A stretch of 64,000 nt of DNA from Anaspis maculata (GCA_949128115.1 OX421966.1:48977416-49041415); one strand, 5' to 3'. Counted from the stretch's first letter, positions 33,477-46,381 are shown. Made by a program: numbers and translations. Notes: generated from the sequence alone by a model not told the origin.

Positions 33477-35229
33477 AAATAATCCAGGACTCCTCCCGGT
33501 ACACCTAGGTACTGCAAAAATCCAGCAATATTCCCATAAATTACTCTACTATTATGACATATCCATTTTGGTCAACCGCTTTGAAAAACTCAATAGAAAC
33601 CTTAATTCTCTCACACGAATAATTACACAAGATTCAACCTCGACCCGACAGACACAACAACTCAACAACTTGACGTACTCAATGGAAATAGGAAATTATT
33701 TGAAAGTTATAAACAATACAAAAAACGCCATTCAGGAAAGTATCTTTGAAATTCTACCCAACAAGACAACAGTTAGAGAGAACCCAAATTTGAACAGGAA
33801 AAAACGCGGATTGATAAATGCACTTGGTTCAGTTTTTAAAAGTATTACAGGAAATTTGGATGATGAAGACGGAATTCACTTCGAGAGTATGATTCAGGAA
33901 CTAGCCGAAAATCAAAATTCACTCCAAGAAAATATTAAAAAACAGTACTCTCTTTCCACAGAAATTATTGAAAAATTCAACAAATCTATAATGGATCTCT
34001 ATCAGAATGAGGTTATTTTAGAAACACGAATAACGGAAGCTGAAGTAATCCTAAGAGACGAAGTAGTTCAACAATTACACCTCCATAATCTTGCTGATAC
34101 GTTAAATCAAATCCAGTTAATGTATCAGACTATCTCAAAAATTCTAGATCAATTATTGCTGGCTATATCATTTACAAAATTAAAAGTCTTACATCCCAGC
34201 ATCATATCCACCAACGATCTTTTCAATGCACTTTCAAAATTGAAGTCAACCGTGGAAATGCCACAATTGCCGTTTGAAATAAAGCCGAAAAATCTAATCT
34301 ATATTTCCAAATTAATTGAAGTAGATTCATACATTTACAACGACAAACTTGTATTTATTCTGAAAATTCCCCTGTATCATAATGAACCGTTCGACCTATA
34401 TAAACTCTACCCGATTCCCATTTGGCGTGAATCTCAGTCCTTTCGATTAGTTTTACCCGATACCAGATATTTACTACTATCGGGGAGTCGTTTCGCCCAC
34501 GAAACCGAGGACTGCCAAAAGATCAACGAAGTCTTTTTCTGCAAAACTGCACTGATCGAGTTCTCCAAGAACAACTGCGAAGTCAACATCATCCGAAACC
34601 AAAAATTATCGGATTGCAACCGACACTCCATCGAAATTCAAGACCTCCAAATTCAAGAAATAGAGGACACCAAGTATTGGCTTCTTATTGCACCAAACTA
34701 CGCCGACCTCAAAATTACCTGCCCTTCAAGACGAGAAATGCAACGTCTCCAGGGTACCTACCTGATACACATGCAACCACAGTGTATCATTTTTATCAAC
34801 GACCAAAAACTAAGCCCATCAGTGGAAGAAGAACTAGGTCGACCCCTGTTCGTTGACTTCGAGGACATGGAAATTCAAGAATTCCAACACCCATCACAAA
34901 AGAAGACGCATATCAACCCTGTTAACTTGGAAAACATCTCCGAGTTGAAAAATGAAGTTAAATGGTTCCAGGCCCAAGCGATGCTTAAACGTTCATCCAA
35001 TTCTGGTCATCACACCCACATCATCTATGCCATGATTGTCGTGATAGTCGTAATCATTTTCTTCAAGAACCCAATTCTTCGATTCTTGAAGTCCTACAGA
35101 ACCATCAAAGAACAACCCCGGCAACCCTTACCATCACCAACGCCGCCACCACGAGTTGTTCAGCTTCCTCGTGCCTCCGAACCTGAATCTTCGAGGGGAG
35201 GAGTTACATCAATGCCACTGCCGCACTAG
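33414..35229 (+). CDS. env: Errantivirus Env (baculovirus F-like), second exon
   Basis: The open frame has an internal ATG at 33430 (599 codons), but the probable spliced exon starts at 33414 after the acceptor TTGTTGCAG. The bases before the ATG then encode hydrophobic residues that complete a signal sequence with the leader exon. Features: the N-terminal GLLPVHLG...LLYYYD block; a furin-type site RKKR (residues 123-126 from ATG) followed by GLINALGSVFKSITGNLD, a fusion-peptide-like segment; a coiled-coil-like region; Cys residues around 370-440; and a transmembrane helix near 530-550. It is related to insect errantivirus and baculovirus fusion proteins. The frame is intact, and its stop lies within the 3' LTR. 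Confidence 0.85.
35193..35201 (+). other. Polypurine tract
   Basis: GAGGGGAGG directly before the 3' LTR, the expected plus-strand primer site. Confidence 0.75.
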
Positions 35230-35392
35230 TGCAACGTCAGCACTGCAGAATCAGCACTTCCAGATTTATTATAATAGAAACGCTTTGTAGTAGCATTCAT
35301 TCTTATTATATACGCGTAGAAGCTTAAATGTACGTTCTTTAGTAATTAAAATATTTTTTAAAAACGTTTGTTCGGTCCCAATTGATATAATT
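35202..35392 (+). repeat. Errantivirus 3' LTR
   Basis: Identical over 191 bases to the LTR at 25453-25643, and followed by the target duplication TCCA. The env stop codon (35227-35229) lies inside it. Confidence 0.95.
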
Positions 35393-35396
35393 TCCA

Positions 35397-36300
35397 CATC
35401 ATCTGTTCTTACACAATCTCCCGGACATGATCATCTGTTTTATCAATCGTTATCTTTTTAACAATGATTTTATAATCGAGACCCGGCAGTGATCTTGCAC
35501 TACAAGGCAAAGACGTTGCATTCATCAGAAAATGTTTTCTATTTACAAAAGCAATCAATTCGAAATTATAAACTTATTATAATTAGATCCAGAGAGGTTA
35601 GAGTGCACGTCTGAAGAGCACATCTTTCGAAATTTTCCGCGTTGAATGTGGACTCGATAGAAATAAACGCGAGATTATGTGTCAAGTGGAAGAAGAAAAA
35701 ACATCCCAAACAAACAATTTGTTGTAATTATTGGTATATGTATCGGTACTCACTGTGGATAAGAATAATAATTGCTGCGGTCAACAATTAATTACATTAT
35801 GAACTTTCGCTGCTTTTCCACAGACTCACGATTCTGGGTAACGAGTACGATGGATAAATGCAGTGGTAAATACCAAAATATTCTACTTGAATTATCTACT
35901 TTTTCCCCAAAAACTTCCAAATGGATATAAACAAGTTTAAGGATCATCAGCTACATGATCTGCACTGCCCTAGATTTAGGGAAGGACTTTCAAGGCTCTG
36001 TCCCTGGTTTTCACTTGAAAGGATTCTCATACCCCATGAAGATATTTTTGCAAAAAATGTTCGAAGGATTATCCTGAGAGTGTATAACCCTTCCCCCGTC
36101 TTACGGCACTGGCCACCAATATGGTGTAATTCGCGTTGGGTAGGCTCTTCATTACTCAAGCGGTAAACATTGTCCGTTACTAAATTACAAGTCATATATG
36201 TATATTGTCGCACTCGAGTATCACTCTATACTTGGTTTCACTGTTTGCGTTGTCGCTTCTAAATCCACTCTGCTATCCGATGTTGCGACTCGATCTCCTT
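35397..36300. other. Non-coding stretch, nothing recognised
   Basis: No supported gene between the errantivirus and the Gypsy relic. Confidence 0.5.
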
Positions 36301-37400
36301 AATATATTTGCTTCTGCATTCCAGAATATTCCGGTCGAAAAGCCTCAAAGATTCTGGCTTCTGAATTCTGACCGAAAATGCATATTCAACATGTATTCGT
36401 GAGGGCGCAAGAAGAGGCTTCGGACGAATATTCTGACGGGCTTTCGATGCAAGGCTGCTCCTCCGCCAATTGTGCAAATGTGTGTCTTATTCACGCATCG
36501 TGGTCTTTGGTAAAGCTGAACAAGCATTTCGGTATTCTCCCAGTACCCTGCGAGTCGGTCCAGTTGAACAGCTTTCGTCTTGGCTTACGGGGCTCTTTGG
36601 ATCTGGTACACGACGTCCTTGATCCTCTTGATCACGGTGTATCTCTTCCACGCCGCATCGAGCTTATGCGGATCTTCCCTTCTAGTGTTGAGGATTATGA
36701 AGTCTCATCACAAGGTCACTTGTTTGAAATCCTCTAGAATTCTTCAAGTCGTAACGCGTTTTTATCGGGTCGGTTGCAATACACGAATCCGTTGTCGCAC
36801 TATCTCGTGTTACCTTAGGTCATCAACGTACGCCGTAACAGCTCTTGGGTCATTCTCCTGCCTGCCAAACTGCAAGTCACAAGACGAAATTCGCGACCCA
36901 AAATTACATGTGTCGGAGATCTCCTGTTGGATCGTGGATATCAGCCCGATAAGCTAAAATTAGGAATGGCTATAGATAACTATCCCAGTCCCGCTGATGT
37001 TCGTCAACGACCTTTATAAGGTGTTGTGCCATCGTCCTGTTGAACCGCTCCACCATTCCATTAGAAGGTGGGTGATAGGGCGTCGTTCTGGTTTTCTCAG
37101 TTTCGAGCAACACAGGCGACGTAGGTCCTCGAAGTCTGACATAAGGAAACGGTTCGGCCACAGGGTTCCTCTAAGTTATACGGCTTCAGCTTTCCTTGAC
37201 TACGAGTTCTTAGCACCTTGCTAGCTGCACAGATTTCGCGTTGTCCACAGCAGGTTTCGGTGTCGTCCCGGCAGTTTACCCAGTAAAACCTCTCACGTAC
37301 CTTTGCCAACGTCTTATTGACTCTAAAATGTCCTTCGTGTACCTCTTACAGTAACTCCTCACTCATTTTTTGGGAAGCACCAATCGCAAAATTTCATTTT
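36300..37400 (-). pseudogene. Gypsy-group retrotransposon relic: integrase end and 3' LTR
   Basis: On the minus strand, in order: a zinc-finger piece EGHFRVNKTLAKVRERFYW (about 37330), a region with stops, then PYHPPSNGMVERFNRTM with the catalytic Glu (about 37050). The integrase tail follows (WKRYTVIKRIKDVVYQIQ, then VQLDRLAGYW, about 36640-36540). A terminal box starting TGTTCAGC at 36522 is probably the 3' LTR. Stops and frameshifts show it is dead. Its 5' LTR may be the related box at 39989-40104. Confidence 0.7.
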
Positions 37401-38332
37401 CCCTTTCCGGTCTTCTTCTCCATTACCTTTTCGACTGCCCATTCTACATTCTTGAAGAGTTCAATTGGGAGAGCCACAAGCTTCGCTTCTTATCCTGCCT
37501 ATTACGGTATGTCCTGTCCGAGCCCATCTCTTTTCTACCAACAAGTGAGTAGCAGAATCTTCTCGTTGCTCCCTATTCACCGCAGCCGTGGTCAGTTGTT
37601 AGAAGATCCCGTCGGAAATCGTTCCTGCCTCATCATTCCATCGTTTCGTCATCGAATCGTAATAATCAATTTCATCATCGTAATAGCTGGTTGCAACTCT
37701 CAGGAGGACCACTTCAGCGCTGTGATGTAGGGTTATTGAGCGTTCTCTGGACCTTTACACGCCAATTACTTTGTGGGAACCCGCAGAGCCTTTATTAATT
37801 TTGTCGCATGTATCTACTAACGTGCCTCCTATTTTGAGAGGAATGAAGAGTGGCGACGTGTGTGTTTTTGTTTGTAAAGCATAAGCGTGAAGTCCGAGCG
37901 TCTCCAAAGTGTAAGCGAGCAAGTTTGCATTTGTTACGTGAATTATTTGTATCTAAACTTAGCGAATTCAAAGAGGTTTGAGTACCAATTTATACTGGCG
38001 TGATGACTCATTCTCACGTATCTTTTGCTCAGATAATATTATAACATTTTAGCGCACAATCAGGCAATAAGCAGAGGTTTATTTGACATGTTCTTCCCAT
38101 ATGTGCCTGTTAGCGATACCTCACTTTTTCCACTTTCCTTTTGCTTTTCACTCACAGTTTTACATGTTTGATTCTTTTTTGTGCTTTATTCATCTGATTT
38201 TGTTATGTTTTGTTGCTGTTGTTCCATTACCGCGTTGTATTGTTTGAAGACGTCACATAATTTTTTTCCCATTTTATTTGTTTCACATGATTTTTCTTGT
38301 TTTCTTTGTGTTTGTGTCTTGTTGCGTGTTTA

Positions 38333-38467
38333 TACCGGGTGTTTATAAACGTTTGTTATCATATCGCCTTTGGAATCTCCTATCACTCTTTCATATCGTG
38401 CCTTTCACTGCGACTTTTGGCCTGACCAAAGCCTGCCGCGATCACAGACGTTTATAAACACCCGGTA
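38333..38467. mobile_element. 135-bp MITE
   Basis: Ends TACCGGGTGTTTATAAACG and CGTTTATAAACACCCGGTA are exact inverted copies, with TA flanks. The CCGGGTG start resembles that of the 2958-4390 family. Confidence 0.85.
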
Positions 38468-38532
38468 TTATGTCATTTTGTCCCTCTGTCAGTCTAATAT
38501 TGTGAGCTGTTTTGAGAAATGAATTTAATTCA

Positions 38533-38720
38533 ACCCAGTCGGTAGCACGGTGAGCTCGGCCCCGCTTTCAAAGGCGAAGGTCCCGGATTCAAATCCGCAC
38601 TGGACCAGATGGACTTTTTGACGCGTTTCTTAGTACTGGGGCATCTACTATCGTGCGGTGATGACCCGGGAAAAGGGATGAAACGAGAAAGCCATCGAAG
38701 CAAAACCCCATTGACCAATC
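38533..38720 (+). repeat. Possible tRNA-derived SINE
   Basis: GGTAGCACGGTGAGC resembles an A box. GGTCCCGGATTCAAATCC, about 35 bases on, is close to the B box of RNA polymerase III promoters. It does not fold as a clear tRNA, and no 3' tail is obvious. Confidence 0.35.
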
Positions 38721-39988
38721 ACCACTGTTCCAGAAATGTCTTCGCTGTTATCGTCAATACTGTTATCGTTACTGAGAAACCCCCACAGAAAAACCTGCTA
38801 ATAACCTAGTAGTTAATGCAGAGCAAAAAAATTCATTCAAATTTTAACGATGTTAATAAAAATTCATTGTGTTAGCTGTCCATTCGTGTTTCTTTCTAAT
38901 TCCAAGATCATCTACAAAGTTACGATCTCATTCAGAGTAAGAGCCTTGGGTGAAAAAAGACAACGTAGAAAAAAAGGTAGGCAACGGAGGTGGAAGGTCA
39001 ACTACTTGAGAAAGGGTAGAGGGGGCGATCACAGCCGAAGTTCGAAAAGGATGTAACAGTTCAGAGTGGTGCCGTGACCAGAATGGCTAAAAGATGGGAA
39101 GGTTGTGAAATGGCACTAGGATGCCTCAAAAGAGAAGAAGGTTGCGGGAAAATGTTGAGCTCCTGTTTATTACTACACTTTACTGCTGATGAATGTTTTG
39201 TTTTTATGAGCGATAACTCAAGTGAAAAAGATGGCGGACAGACGACCCAAGCGAGTCTATATCATTCCCAAGAGGCGGAGACTAATCGATAACTGCTCCA
39301 CCCATGATCCGACACAAAGGACCCCATCATTCACCGTCGAAGCATTGTCGCAGAATAACCGAACAGAAGAAGGGGAAGAAAGAACACCGAACCATCGTAA
39401 CCGAAGTCTGCAATTTCATCACTGCCTGGAGTCAAAAAAAAAGCCTTGCCGAAAACAGTCATACATTGTTGCCAAGCGAATGTGGGGCTACACTTGGACG
39501 CTTAGAGGCGTATGTTTATTGCGTGGTGTAAACGAAAGTTTTCCTTACTAAAACCCATCCTTGAGAACAAAAAATCGTTTTTTGTTGTTAGATATAACAC
39601 TAATTGTTTTTTTTTAGCCAATTAAACAAGAAGAAAGGTCCAAAAAGGCATTTCCATCGAGAAAGGAGTCAAGGTTTGAGACAAGGTAGTCGTGAGATAA
39701 GACTAACCGTTTTGTTTTAGATCGAAATAAATTATCGTGGGGTCGGAATAGACCGAGTCTGAAAGAGGGTTAAGGAGTGTCTGTTACCCAGATAGTCACG
39801 AGTCCGAAGACCAACACCCTTCTCCAATTTTTGTCTCCAGCTTAATCCAAAGGTCGAAAACGGTGTACCAGCTCAATAGGCTTCTCTAGTCTCCAGCAAT
39901 TCTAGCAATAATAATCGGTTCTGGAATTTTTCAAACTTCCTCTAGTCCCAGGCTCATTTTCCGTCGATTATTCCGCCTCTGACACCAG

Positions 39989-40104
39989 TGTTGCGAATTT
40001 GCATGGCTCCTCCGCCAATTGTGCTGGTGTGTGTGTCTCATTCGCGCGTCGTGGTCTCCGGCGAGCTTTGTAGCTCTGTACTCATATCCTCGGACCCCAC
40101 AACA
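39989..40104 (-). mobile_element. LTR-like fragment related to 19997, 36455 and 51943
   Basis: Read on the minus strand it starts TGTTGTGGGG and ends TTCGCAACA. It contains the shared CACAATTGGCGGAGGAGC box. It may be the 5' LTR of the relic at 36300-37400. Confidence 0.4.
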
Positions 40105-40118
40105 ACGAAATAAAAGGC

Positions 40119-40288
40119 GTACAGTCGTTGCCCATAAAAAACCGCCTACAAGCAGCTGTTGACGCAGAGTGTACTGATTTTTTCAATTTTGGCTGCTCTG
40201 TCACTGTGATACCGAGTCAGAAACTCCAAAAGTCGGTACATTCCGCGTCAACAGCTGTGTATGCGTTTTTCATGTGCAACGACCGTAC
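40119..40288. mobile_element. 170-bp MITE with inverted ends
   Basis: GTACAGTCGTTGCCCATAAA at the left pairs with TTTCATGTGCAACGACCGTAC at the right. A second inverted pair (AGCTGTTGACGC and GCGTCAACAGCT) lies inside. Confidence 0.75.
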
Positions 40289-40583
40289 ATTTAGCATCAA
40301 GAATGTTACCAGAATTGTTCAAAAAATAAAAAACCTATTGTAGTCCTTTATCCCCTATTAAAAATAGCGAATTGGGCAATAGCGGGATTAGAGTTTAACA
40401 TGATGGTGTGGAGAAGCGGAATCAAAGAGTATTGTTTTCTGTCCCTTTTTGCTCAAATAATAAGGAAATAATTTACTCACTGATAATTATATTAAGCAGA
40501 GTGCAAATAATCGAGTGCGACCAATGAAAATTTGTAAAAAAATCCGCAGTCATACTTCACAGATTAATTACCTACCTAAGTAC

Positions 40584-41344
40584 AGGGTGTTCACGATAAA
40601 ATTCACCCCCCTACAGTAGATTCCCCTCCAAGATATTTCGAAGAACTAAAAACTTTTTCTTAACGATTTTTCCCAGGGACCTTAAATCGATCTTCTTAAA
40701 GTTTCTAATTGGTCCCGTATAACTACAGGATGTGATATGTAACTTTTTTTATTTTAAATGCAACACCCTATATTTTATTCCGTGATTTGGTGAAGCCTTT
40801 TTTTCTCTGATTACAAATATATATGACATATGACACTTATGATTTATTTGGACAAGTAATTTGTCGAAAAAATAATGAAATTGGTAGTCAAATAATTTTG
40901 TTTCGCGGCAAGATGGCTTTGGTTTCTACAGTTCACAAAAAAAAAAGTTATTCTCGCAGCATTTTGTCTGCAGAGTTCAACTCTGCATGGATGAATGGTC
41001 TAATTCGTTCCTAATACAGGGTGTCGCTTAATTTTTGATTTTATATTCATTTGACTACCTATTTTATTATTTTTTTGACAGCTTCCTTGTCAAAATAAAT
41101 CATGAATGTTATATATCTTTGTAATCAGATAGAAAGACTTCATCAAATGACGTAATAGAATATAGGGTGTCGTATTTGAAGTAAAAAAGTTACATGTCAC
41201 ACCCTGTATACGGTACCAATTAAAAACTTTTAGGCGATTGATTCAAGATCCTTGAGAAAAATCGTTGGGAAAAAGTTTTAAGTTTTCCAAAATATCTCAA
41301 AGAGGAATCTCCTAGAGGGGGGGTGAATTTTATCGTGAACACCT
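40584..41344. mobile_element. Foldback element, 761 bp
   Basis: AGGGTGTTCACGATAAAATTC at the left is inverted as GAATTTTATCGTGAACACCT at the right, with long imperfect arms that include CAACACCCTATATTTTATT against its complement. No coding capacity. Confidence 0.8.
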
Positions 41345-41473
41345 GGAGCGCGATTCTGTACTTGCCTACCGACAACTATCGGATCGGTAACTAGGGTGAG
41401 AACCAATCAAATTCGCTCCTGCCTAGCTACCGACACCGACAAGTGTCGGTAGGCAAGTACAGAATCGCGCTCC
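41345..41473. mobile_element. MITE abutting the previous foldback
   Basis: The end GGAGCGCGATTCTGTACTTG continues CCTACCGACA; its exact inverse TGTCGGTAGG-CAAGTACAGAATCGCGCTCC is at the right (30-bp inverted ends). It begins at the base after the 40584 foldback. Confidence 0.8.
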
Positions 41474-42924
41474 TGGTACTTATTTCTTTAAAGTACGCAT
41501 ACCTAATACTAATCCAGGTAATGGTGAGAGTCAAAAATTTGCAATCTTGTACAGTTTTATGCCCTGAATAACTGAGTTTTTCAAATTCGGCAAACCGCCG
41601 CTTACTCGTTCATATTAAAAAGATGGTGTCGAAGGACCCAAAAATAACCACTTCTTCCAAATCCTCTGTTCATCGCCCGTCTCACTTAACGCAATGCAGC
41701 CATATATGCCTTTACTGAAAGTAAAAAAAACTTAAAAAAAAAATCAGGTCTTATTATATCGCTCTGGACTCGGGACGGAATACTTTTGAGCTTGCTTTTG
41801 AGACACCCTGTCTAGTTACTAACTCCCCGGAAAAAGATCAGAGATCATGACGAACATAAAAATGACCGTGTCCCAGGCCAAGATAATGAACCGCGCTGTC
41901 CAACCGACTTCCTTCATTAGCATAATAATGTCACACCTTTGTTATATTAAAATAACAATAATATCAAGAATTCCGTTAATGGTCCAGTGATTGGCGAAAA
42001 TATCACAAACAAATATTGTTATAATTTTTTATTATTCATCCAGATAGTTCGCTTGTGACCGTGCGTAGTGTATTTGTTCACCGCGTGTTTTTCATTATTT
42101 TTTTGGTGGGAATTGTTATCATTCACAAAAAAAATCATGTCATCGAGGTAAAGTCATGTTTACGTTGTTTCAAAATTATGTGCATCTAGGTAGCCACGAA
42201 GCTTGGCTGTGAGAACCTTTGATGATGATAATATGAAATGTTGAACTGGATTCGATTTACCAAAAGCAGTATTTTGGACTCAAATGACAAATTTCGCGGC
42301 AGCTTAGATTATTGTTATTCTTTTTTTACAATTTGATAAGGGCAAAGAATTAGAAGTCCTATTTTGCCCAATAATAGAACAACAAGTACCTATAGTCAGT
42401 CATATGATCATATGAAACATATAAACATTATCTTGAAACAACGTATACATACCTACCTATCGAAATTGAAGGCAGTAACGAGTTTTTTTTTTACAACTTT
42501 TTTTTGCTATAACAGTAGGTAATAGCAATTCTTCAATTCAATGACATGGTACATTATTACCTACCTACCATAGGTATTTTTACCGCTACTGTGTGATAAG
42601 ACTGTGAAATAAATTATAATATCGCAAGTCGATAACGATGGTTAGACGTTTGCGGTTGGGTGGGCAGTAGGTGGCAATGAAACCATGAAAAATTATTTTT
42701 CTGATTTGATTACGGCTGATCGATTTCGCTTCTTGATAGTGAAGAGGTCTGAGGTTTTTATTTGCTCTTGAATTTTTTTTGTTCATGATGTTCAATATCT
42801 ACTAGGCACAATCCGTTATGCACCGATCAGAAAAATCAAAATAAGATGCAAGAAACGTGCTTGTCGCTGATGCCTAATGCCTATGACAACGCATTTTCAA
42901 ATGAATGTAAGCTCTCGAGCCTTT

Positions 42925-43156
42925 GATCGACAGACCCTTCGATCCAAAACTCCACATACATGTGTTCCGCCCTCCATGGGAGCTCATCAGTGCAGAGACA
43001 TTCAGACCAGAACGTCCGCCGATGAAGTTCTCAAGAACAATGCCTGTCTGTCTGTCTGAAGAACAGTCTTCTCCCGGATGGTTCTGCACTGATGAGCTCC
43101 CAGTAAGGGGCGAAACGTGTGTATGTCGAGCTTTGGATCGGAGTGTCTGTCGATGA
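42925..43156. mobile_element. Foldback element with roughly 80-bp arms
   Basis: The left arm (CGACAGACCCTTCGATCCAA, GGGAGCTCATCAGTGCAGA) is mirrored at the right (TCTGCACTGATGAGCTCCC, TTGGATCGGAGTGTCTGTCG). Confidence 0.75.
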
Positions 43157-43239
43157 AGCATTCACGACTTTTCATAGCCCTATCAACATTACCCAAGAAT
43201 TTGAAATAGGAATAACCCAGTAAGCACAGGTACGTCAAA

Positions 43240-44215
43240 TACACGTTTGAAGAATGTGTTCACCGTTGTGTAAACGTTTCAAGTTTACATTTCAACGTTT
43301 TTTCTAGGTTGAACTGCCATCAATCAATAACTAAACGGTGCTTAAAAACCGTCAACTAGCGTTAAATAACTCTACTAAAAACGTTTTTGGCTGAAAAATA
43401 ATTTCATTTTGATGGAAATGTTCCCAAGACGTCCAAAGTAGGGCGATATATCATTTTTGAAAAATAATTGTCGAATAAACGGAATTTAGGAACGTTCAAT
43501 AACCGCTAGTGATGATTTGAAAAACTTTTCTAGTGGAAAAGTTACCGATTACTTTCAATTTTGATGAAAACGTTCCATAGACGTCCCTCTAGCGTTAATC
43601 ATTGTGAAAAAACCTACATCGTCAAGTGAACGGAAATTGAATTCACAAAAGTATCTGGTTAGAAAATGGACGTTAGGTTTTAATTTCAATGGAAACGTTC
43701 TAAAGACGTATAAAATGAAGCGTTATATTATATTGAAAAGTGATCGTTGAAAAACGCGTTCGCCTACCCTAAAATGTGCAAGTTTCCCCGGCAAGTCAAG
43801 GTCTCACCAAGAGAAGGCGCTCTGAGTTCTAACTTGCCGCTTTGGCCAAGGCTAGTTTAAGTAGATACAAAAGTAGTATATCCCATTCTCATCAATTTCG
43901 AAGCAGCTAAAGCTAGCTAGGTACCTTCTAAATAGTTGTTCTGGCCTGTACAGGGTTTTCACAAGATATCGTTCGTCCAATGCTTTTAAACGCTGAAGAT
44001 GACGTTTAAAAGACGTTCGACAAAATATCGACAGAAATCTTCAAGCCAGCGACATTAGACTGTATAATCAACGTTACGGTTTAATCGATAAACTCTGTAT
44101 TCGCTTAGGGGTCCTCATAAAGTTTAATTTCACATTTGAAGACGTTTCATCTGATGCCTCAGGAACGCTAATGATAACGTCTTTTAAACGTTTAGTGTAC
44201 GTTTTGAACAACATT
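43240..44215. repeat. AACGTT/GACGT-rich degenerate repeats
   Basis: Three units of about 130-150 bases near 43395, 43548 and 43675 share TTTGATGGAAACGTTC...AGACGTCC...AGCGTTA...TTGAAAA in order. Further AACGTT, ACGTTTAAA and GACGTTT words follow up to 44200. No gene. Confidence 0.6.
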
Positions 44216-44851
44216 GATTTGGCGAGGTACCTAAATTATTTTCACAGCAATATAAAAAAACTGCAATTTAACTACACGTTCTAGAGTTAAAAAAAAAATT
44301 AAATTCGGAAATATTATTTGGTTTTCGTCAATACTGTATCTGAAAAAACAGTTGATATCTTCAGTGAATATCTTTATATTGAAAGAAAACGCGACCATCA
44401 AAAATTAATTATTGTTTTTTCACTCCATAACTGAAACCACGCTAGGGGTAGAAGGTATTGTCAAAAGCCTAGCTGGGGTAAAACTACCTTTGCAAAAATT
44501 TCGAATAAAACAATAGCCGAGAGCTAAGAATCAGATTGTTTATCAATTATTATTTATTATTCACCTTGTTGAGCTGTTGTTTTAAGTATTTTGAATGAGG
44601 ACTGTCATTTAAAGATAAGGTATGTCAAGTGCAGGATTGAGGGATGAATTTAGATGCTGTAAAAACTGAGCTATTTTGTATTTTTTTTTTAGTGAGGGAT
44701 GACCCCTCGAATGGTCTACTACAAAAATCTTCAGAATTCTTATTGCTTAGTTCTGAAATGTCTAGGTACCTACCCACCTATCTACGTATCAAAAAAAAAA
44801 ATTAAAAAGGAAACGAAACCAGAACAACAACAAAAAAGATCAAGATCTTAC

Positions 44852-44939
44852 CTTTATTAATATCTTCGATTTTGATTTTTTTGGCATCCTCGCCGGGCTC
44901 TTTTTCCAGAGCACTTAGCTCGATCGTTTCTTTCGACAT
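44852..44939 (-). CDS. SLC17 gene B, proposed first coding exon
   Basis: ATG at 44939 opens 29 codons plus one base (MSKETIELSALEKEPGEDAK...), then a strong donor G|GTAAGATC. The phase (1) is exactly what exon 2 at 19803 needs, and it is the same phase as intron 1 of paralogue A. The peptide is a short, charged cytoplasmic N-terminus typical of SLC17 proteins, and it leads into the conserved FGTRHVQ. No better candidate lies in the 25 kb between. A cDNA is needed to prove the join. Confidence 0.68.
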
Positions 44940-46381
44940 TTTCACAAATCTAATTCACTTTTTGCAGCAAGGCTGATCACTTTTCACACATAAAAATTCA
45001 CAAATTTACCTATAAATTTTTTTATTAAAAAAAAAACTATATCAACCCACGACTGCTGGCCAGGACGGTACTGCACCGACTGTGTTATTAGCGCCAGATT
45101 TTATCGGGCAACTTTGTGGTAAATACAACCAATTGTCAATACACCTTACGACCTCAAAAGAATTGATACTATACCGCAGAGCGGGGAAAACTTCGTCAAC
45201 ACAAACTGTGGGTAACCACTTTTTCCCAACTTTTCTTTCGCCTGAATATTTTTCCACTTTTGCGACTTTTTTCTGAAGCGAAGAGTTTTCGGCCTTAGCA
45301 TAAATCCCTGGATTGATGTAAAGTCTATCGCGACGGCCTAGACACGATGACCTTAGATTTTCCGAAATGAGAAAAATGCTGGTCGTATTGCGGCTGATGC
45401 TGGCACCGTGGAGAAATTTATAGCCTGCATAACGTGATAAATAGTTCAATTTATAATAACAATAATACCACGTGTCACTTATATTTGAAACTGTTACGTT
45501 TTGATTGAGACTTCCTGATTTATAGCTACCTGTGTGCAGGATAGATATAGATGCTTACAGGGTGATGCTAAAGTTGGCAGTTATCCTTCAAATGCATTCA
45601 TGCATTTTAACCTCTAATCGCAGATTAAGTTATAGTAATCGCTCCAAAAAAATTTTCGACTTCTAACGAATCTTGACATTTTGGCAGGACATGATCTCAA
45701 AATAGTAATTTTCAAAACATGTAGCTGTATGTGTGTATGTTTGTTGATTTATTTCTAAACAGTTCAACCGATCTCGACTAAATTTAGTATGCATATAGGG
45801 TCCTTGGTAAAAAGATGAGAATAAGTTTTTCACTGTGATCGTAGGTAACGATTTTGATGTTCCTGCAGTACCTAATTTTCAAGCTATTCAGAAAATCTAT
45901 TCAGAATATTTCGGAGTTTACCTGTTTATCTGTCAAAATTAAAAGCTGCCAAAGCCCAAACTTCGACATTTAATAACACTGAACACCAAGCTGAGCACAC
46001 TCACTCTTTATTTCCATCATATTTTATTTTGAATCAGTAACTTGATAACACGACAGAAACAAACTTTTACAGATTTTCAAAATGCATTTGACACATTTGA
46101 CAACTACCTTTCTGTCAAGTATTCCAGTTTTTTTACCTTATTCAACTTCGACGGGCCATATCTCCGTTAATATGCATTTTTGGTATATATGATTTTTGGC
46201 TTGGTTTTCATTGTTTTCTCATGCTCCATCAATCATTAAAATTCCACAGATTAATCTTGGACCACCCGTAAATATGAAAGCGTTACAAATTTTACAAATG
46301 TTTTGTATCTTCAAAAATATTTGGCCAATAAAGAATGAGATGAAATTTGATAGAGTAATTTAGTGTTTAGGTAAAGTAATA
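44940..46381. other. Region upstream of SLC17 gene B exon 1
   Basis: It probably holds the promoter and 5' UTR. An open frame at 45042-45449 (minus, 135 codons) has no recognisable domain and is not called. Confidence 0.4.

Larger units (their letters stand above)
19804..44851 (-). other. Inferred 25-kb first intron of SLC17 gene B
   Basis: The interval between the gene B exon 2 acceptor (19804-19805) and the exon 1 donor (44850-44851) contains no host exon that I can see. It is filled with mobile elements, including a complete errantivirus in the opposite orientation. The intron depends on the exon 1 assignment, which rests on phase and N-terminal character. Confidence 0.6.

Noticed and set aside
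45042..45449. Minus-strand frame of 135 codons upstream of SLC17 gene B exon 1
   Set aside because: No domain, no splice support and mixed amino-acid use; it may be part of the 5' UTR.
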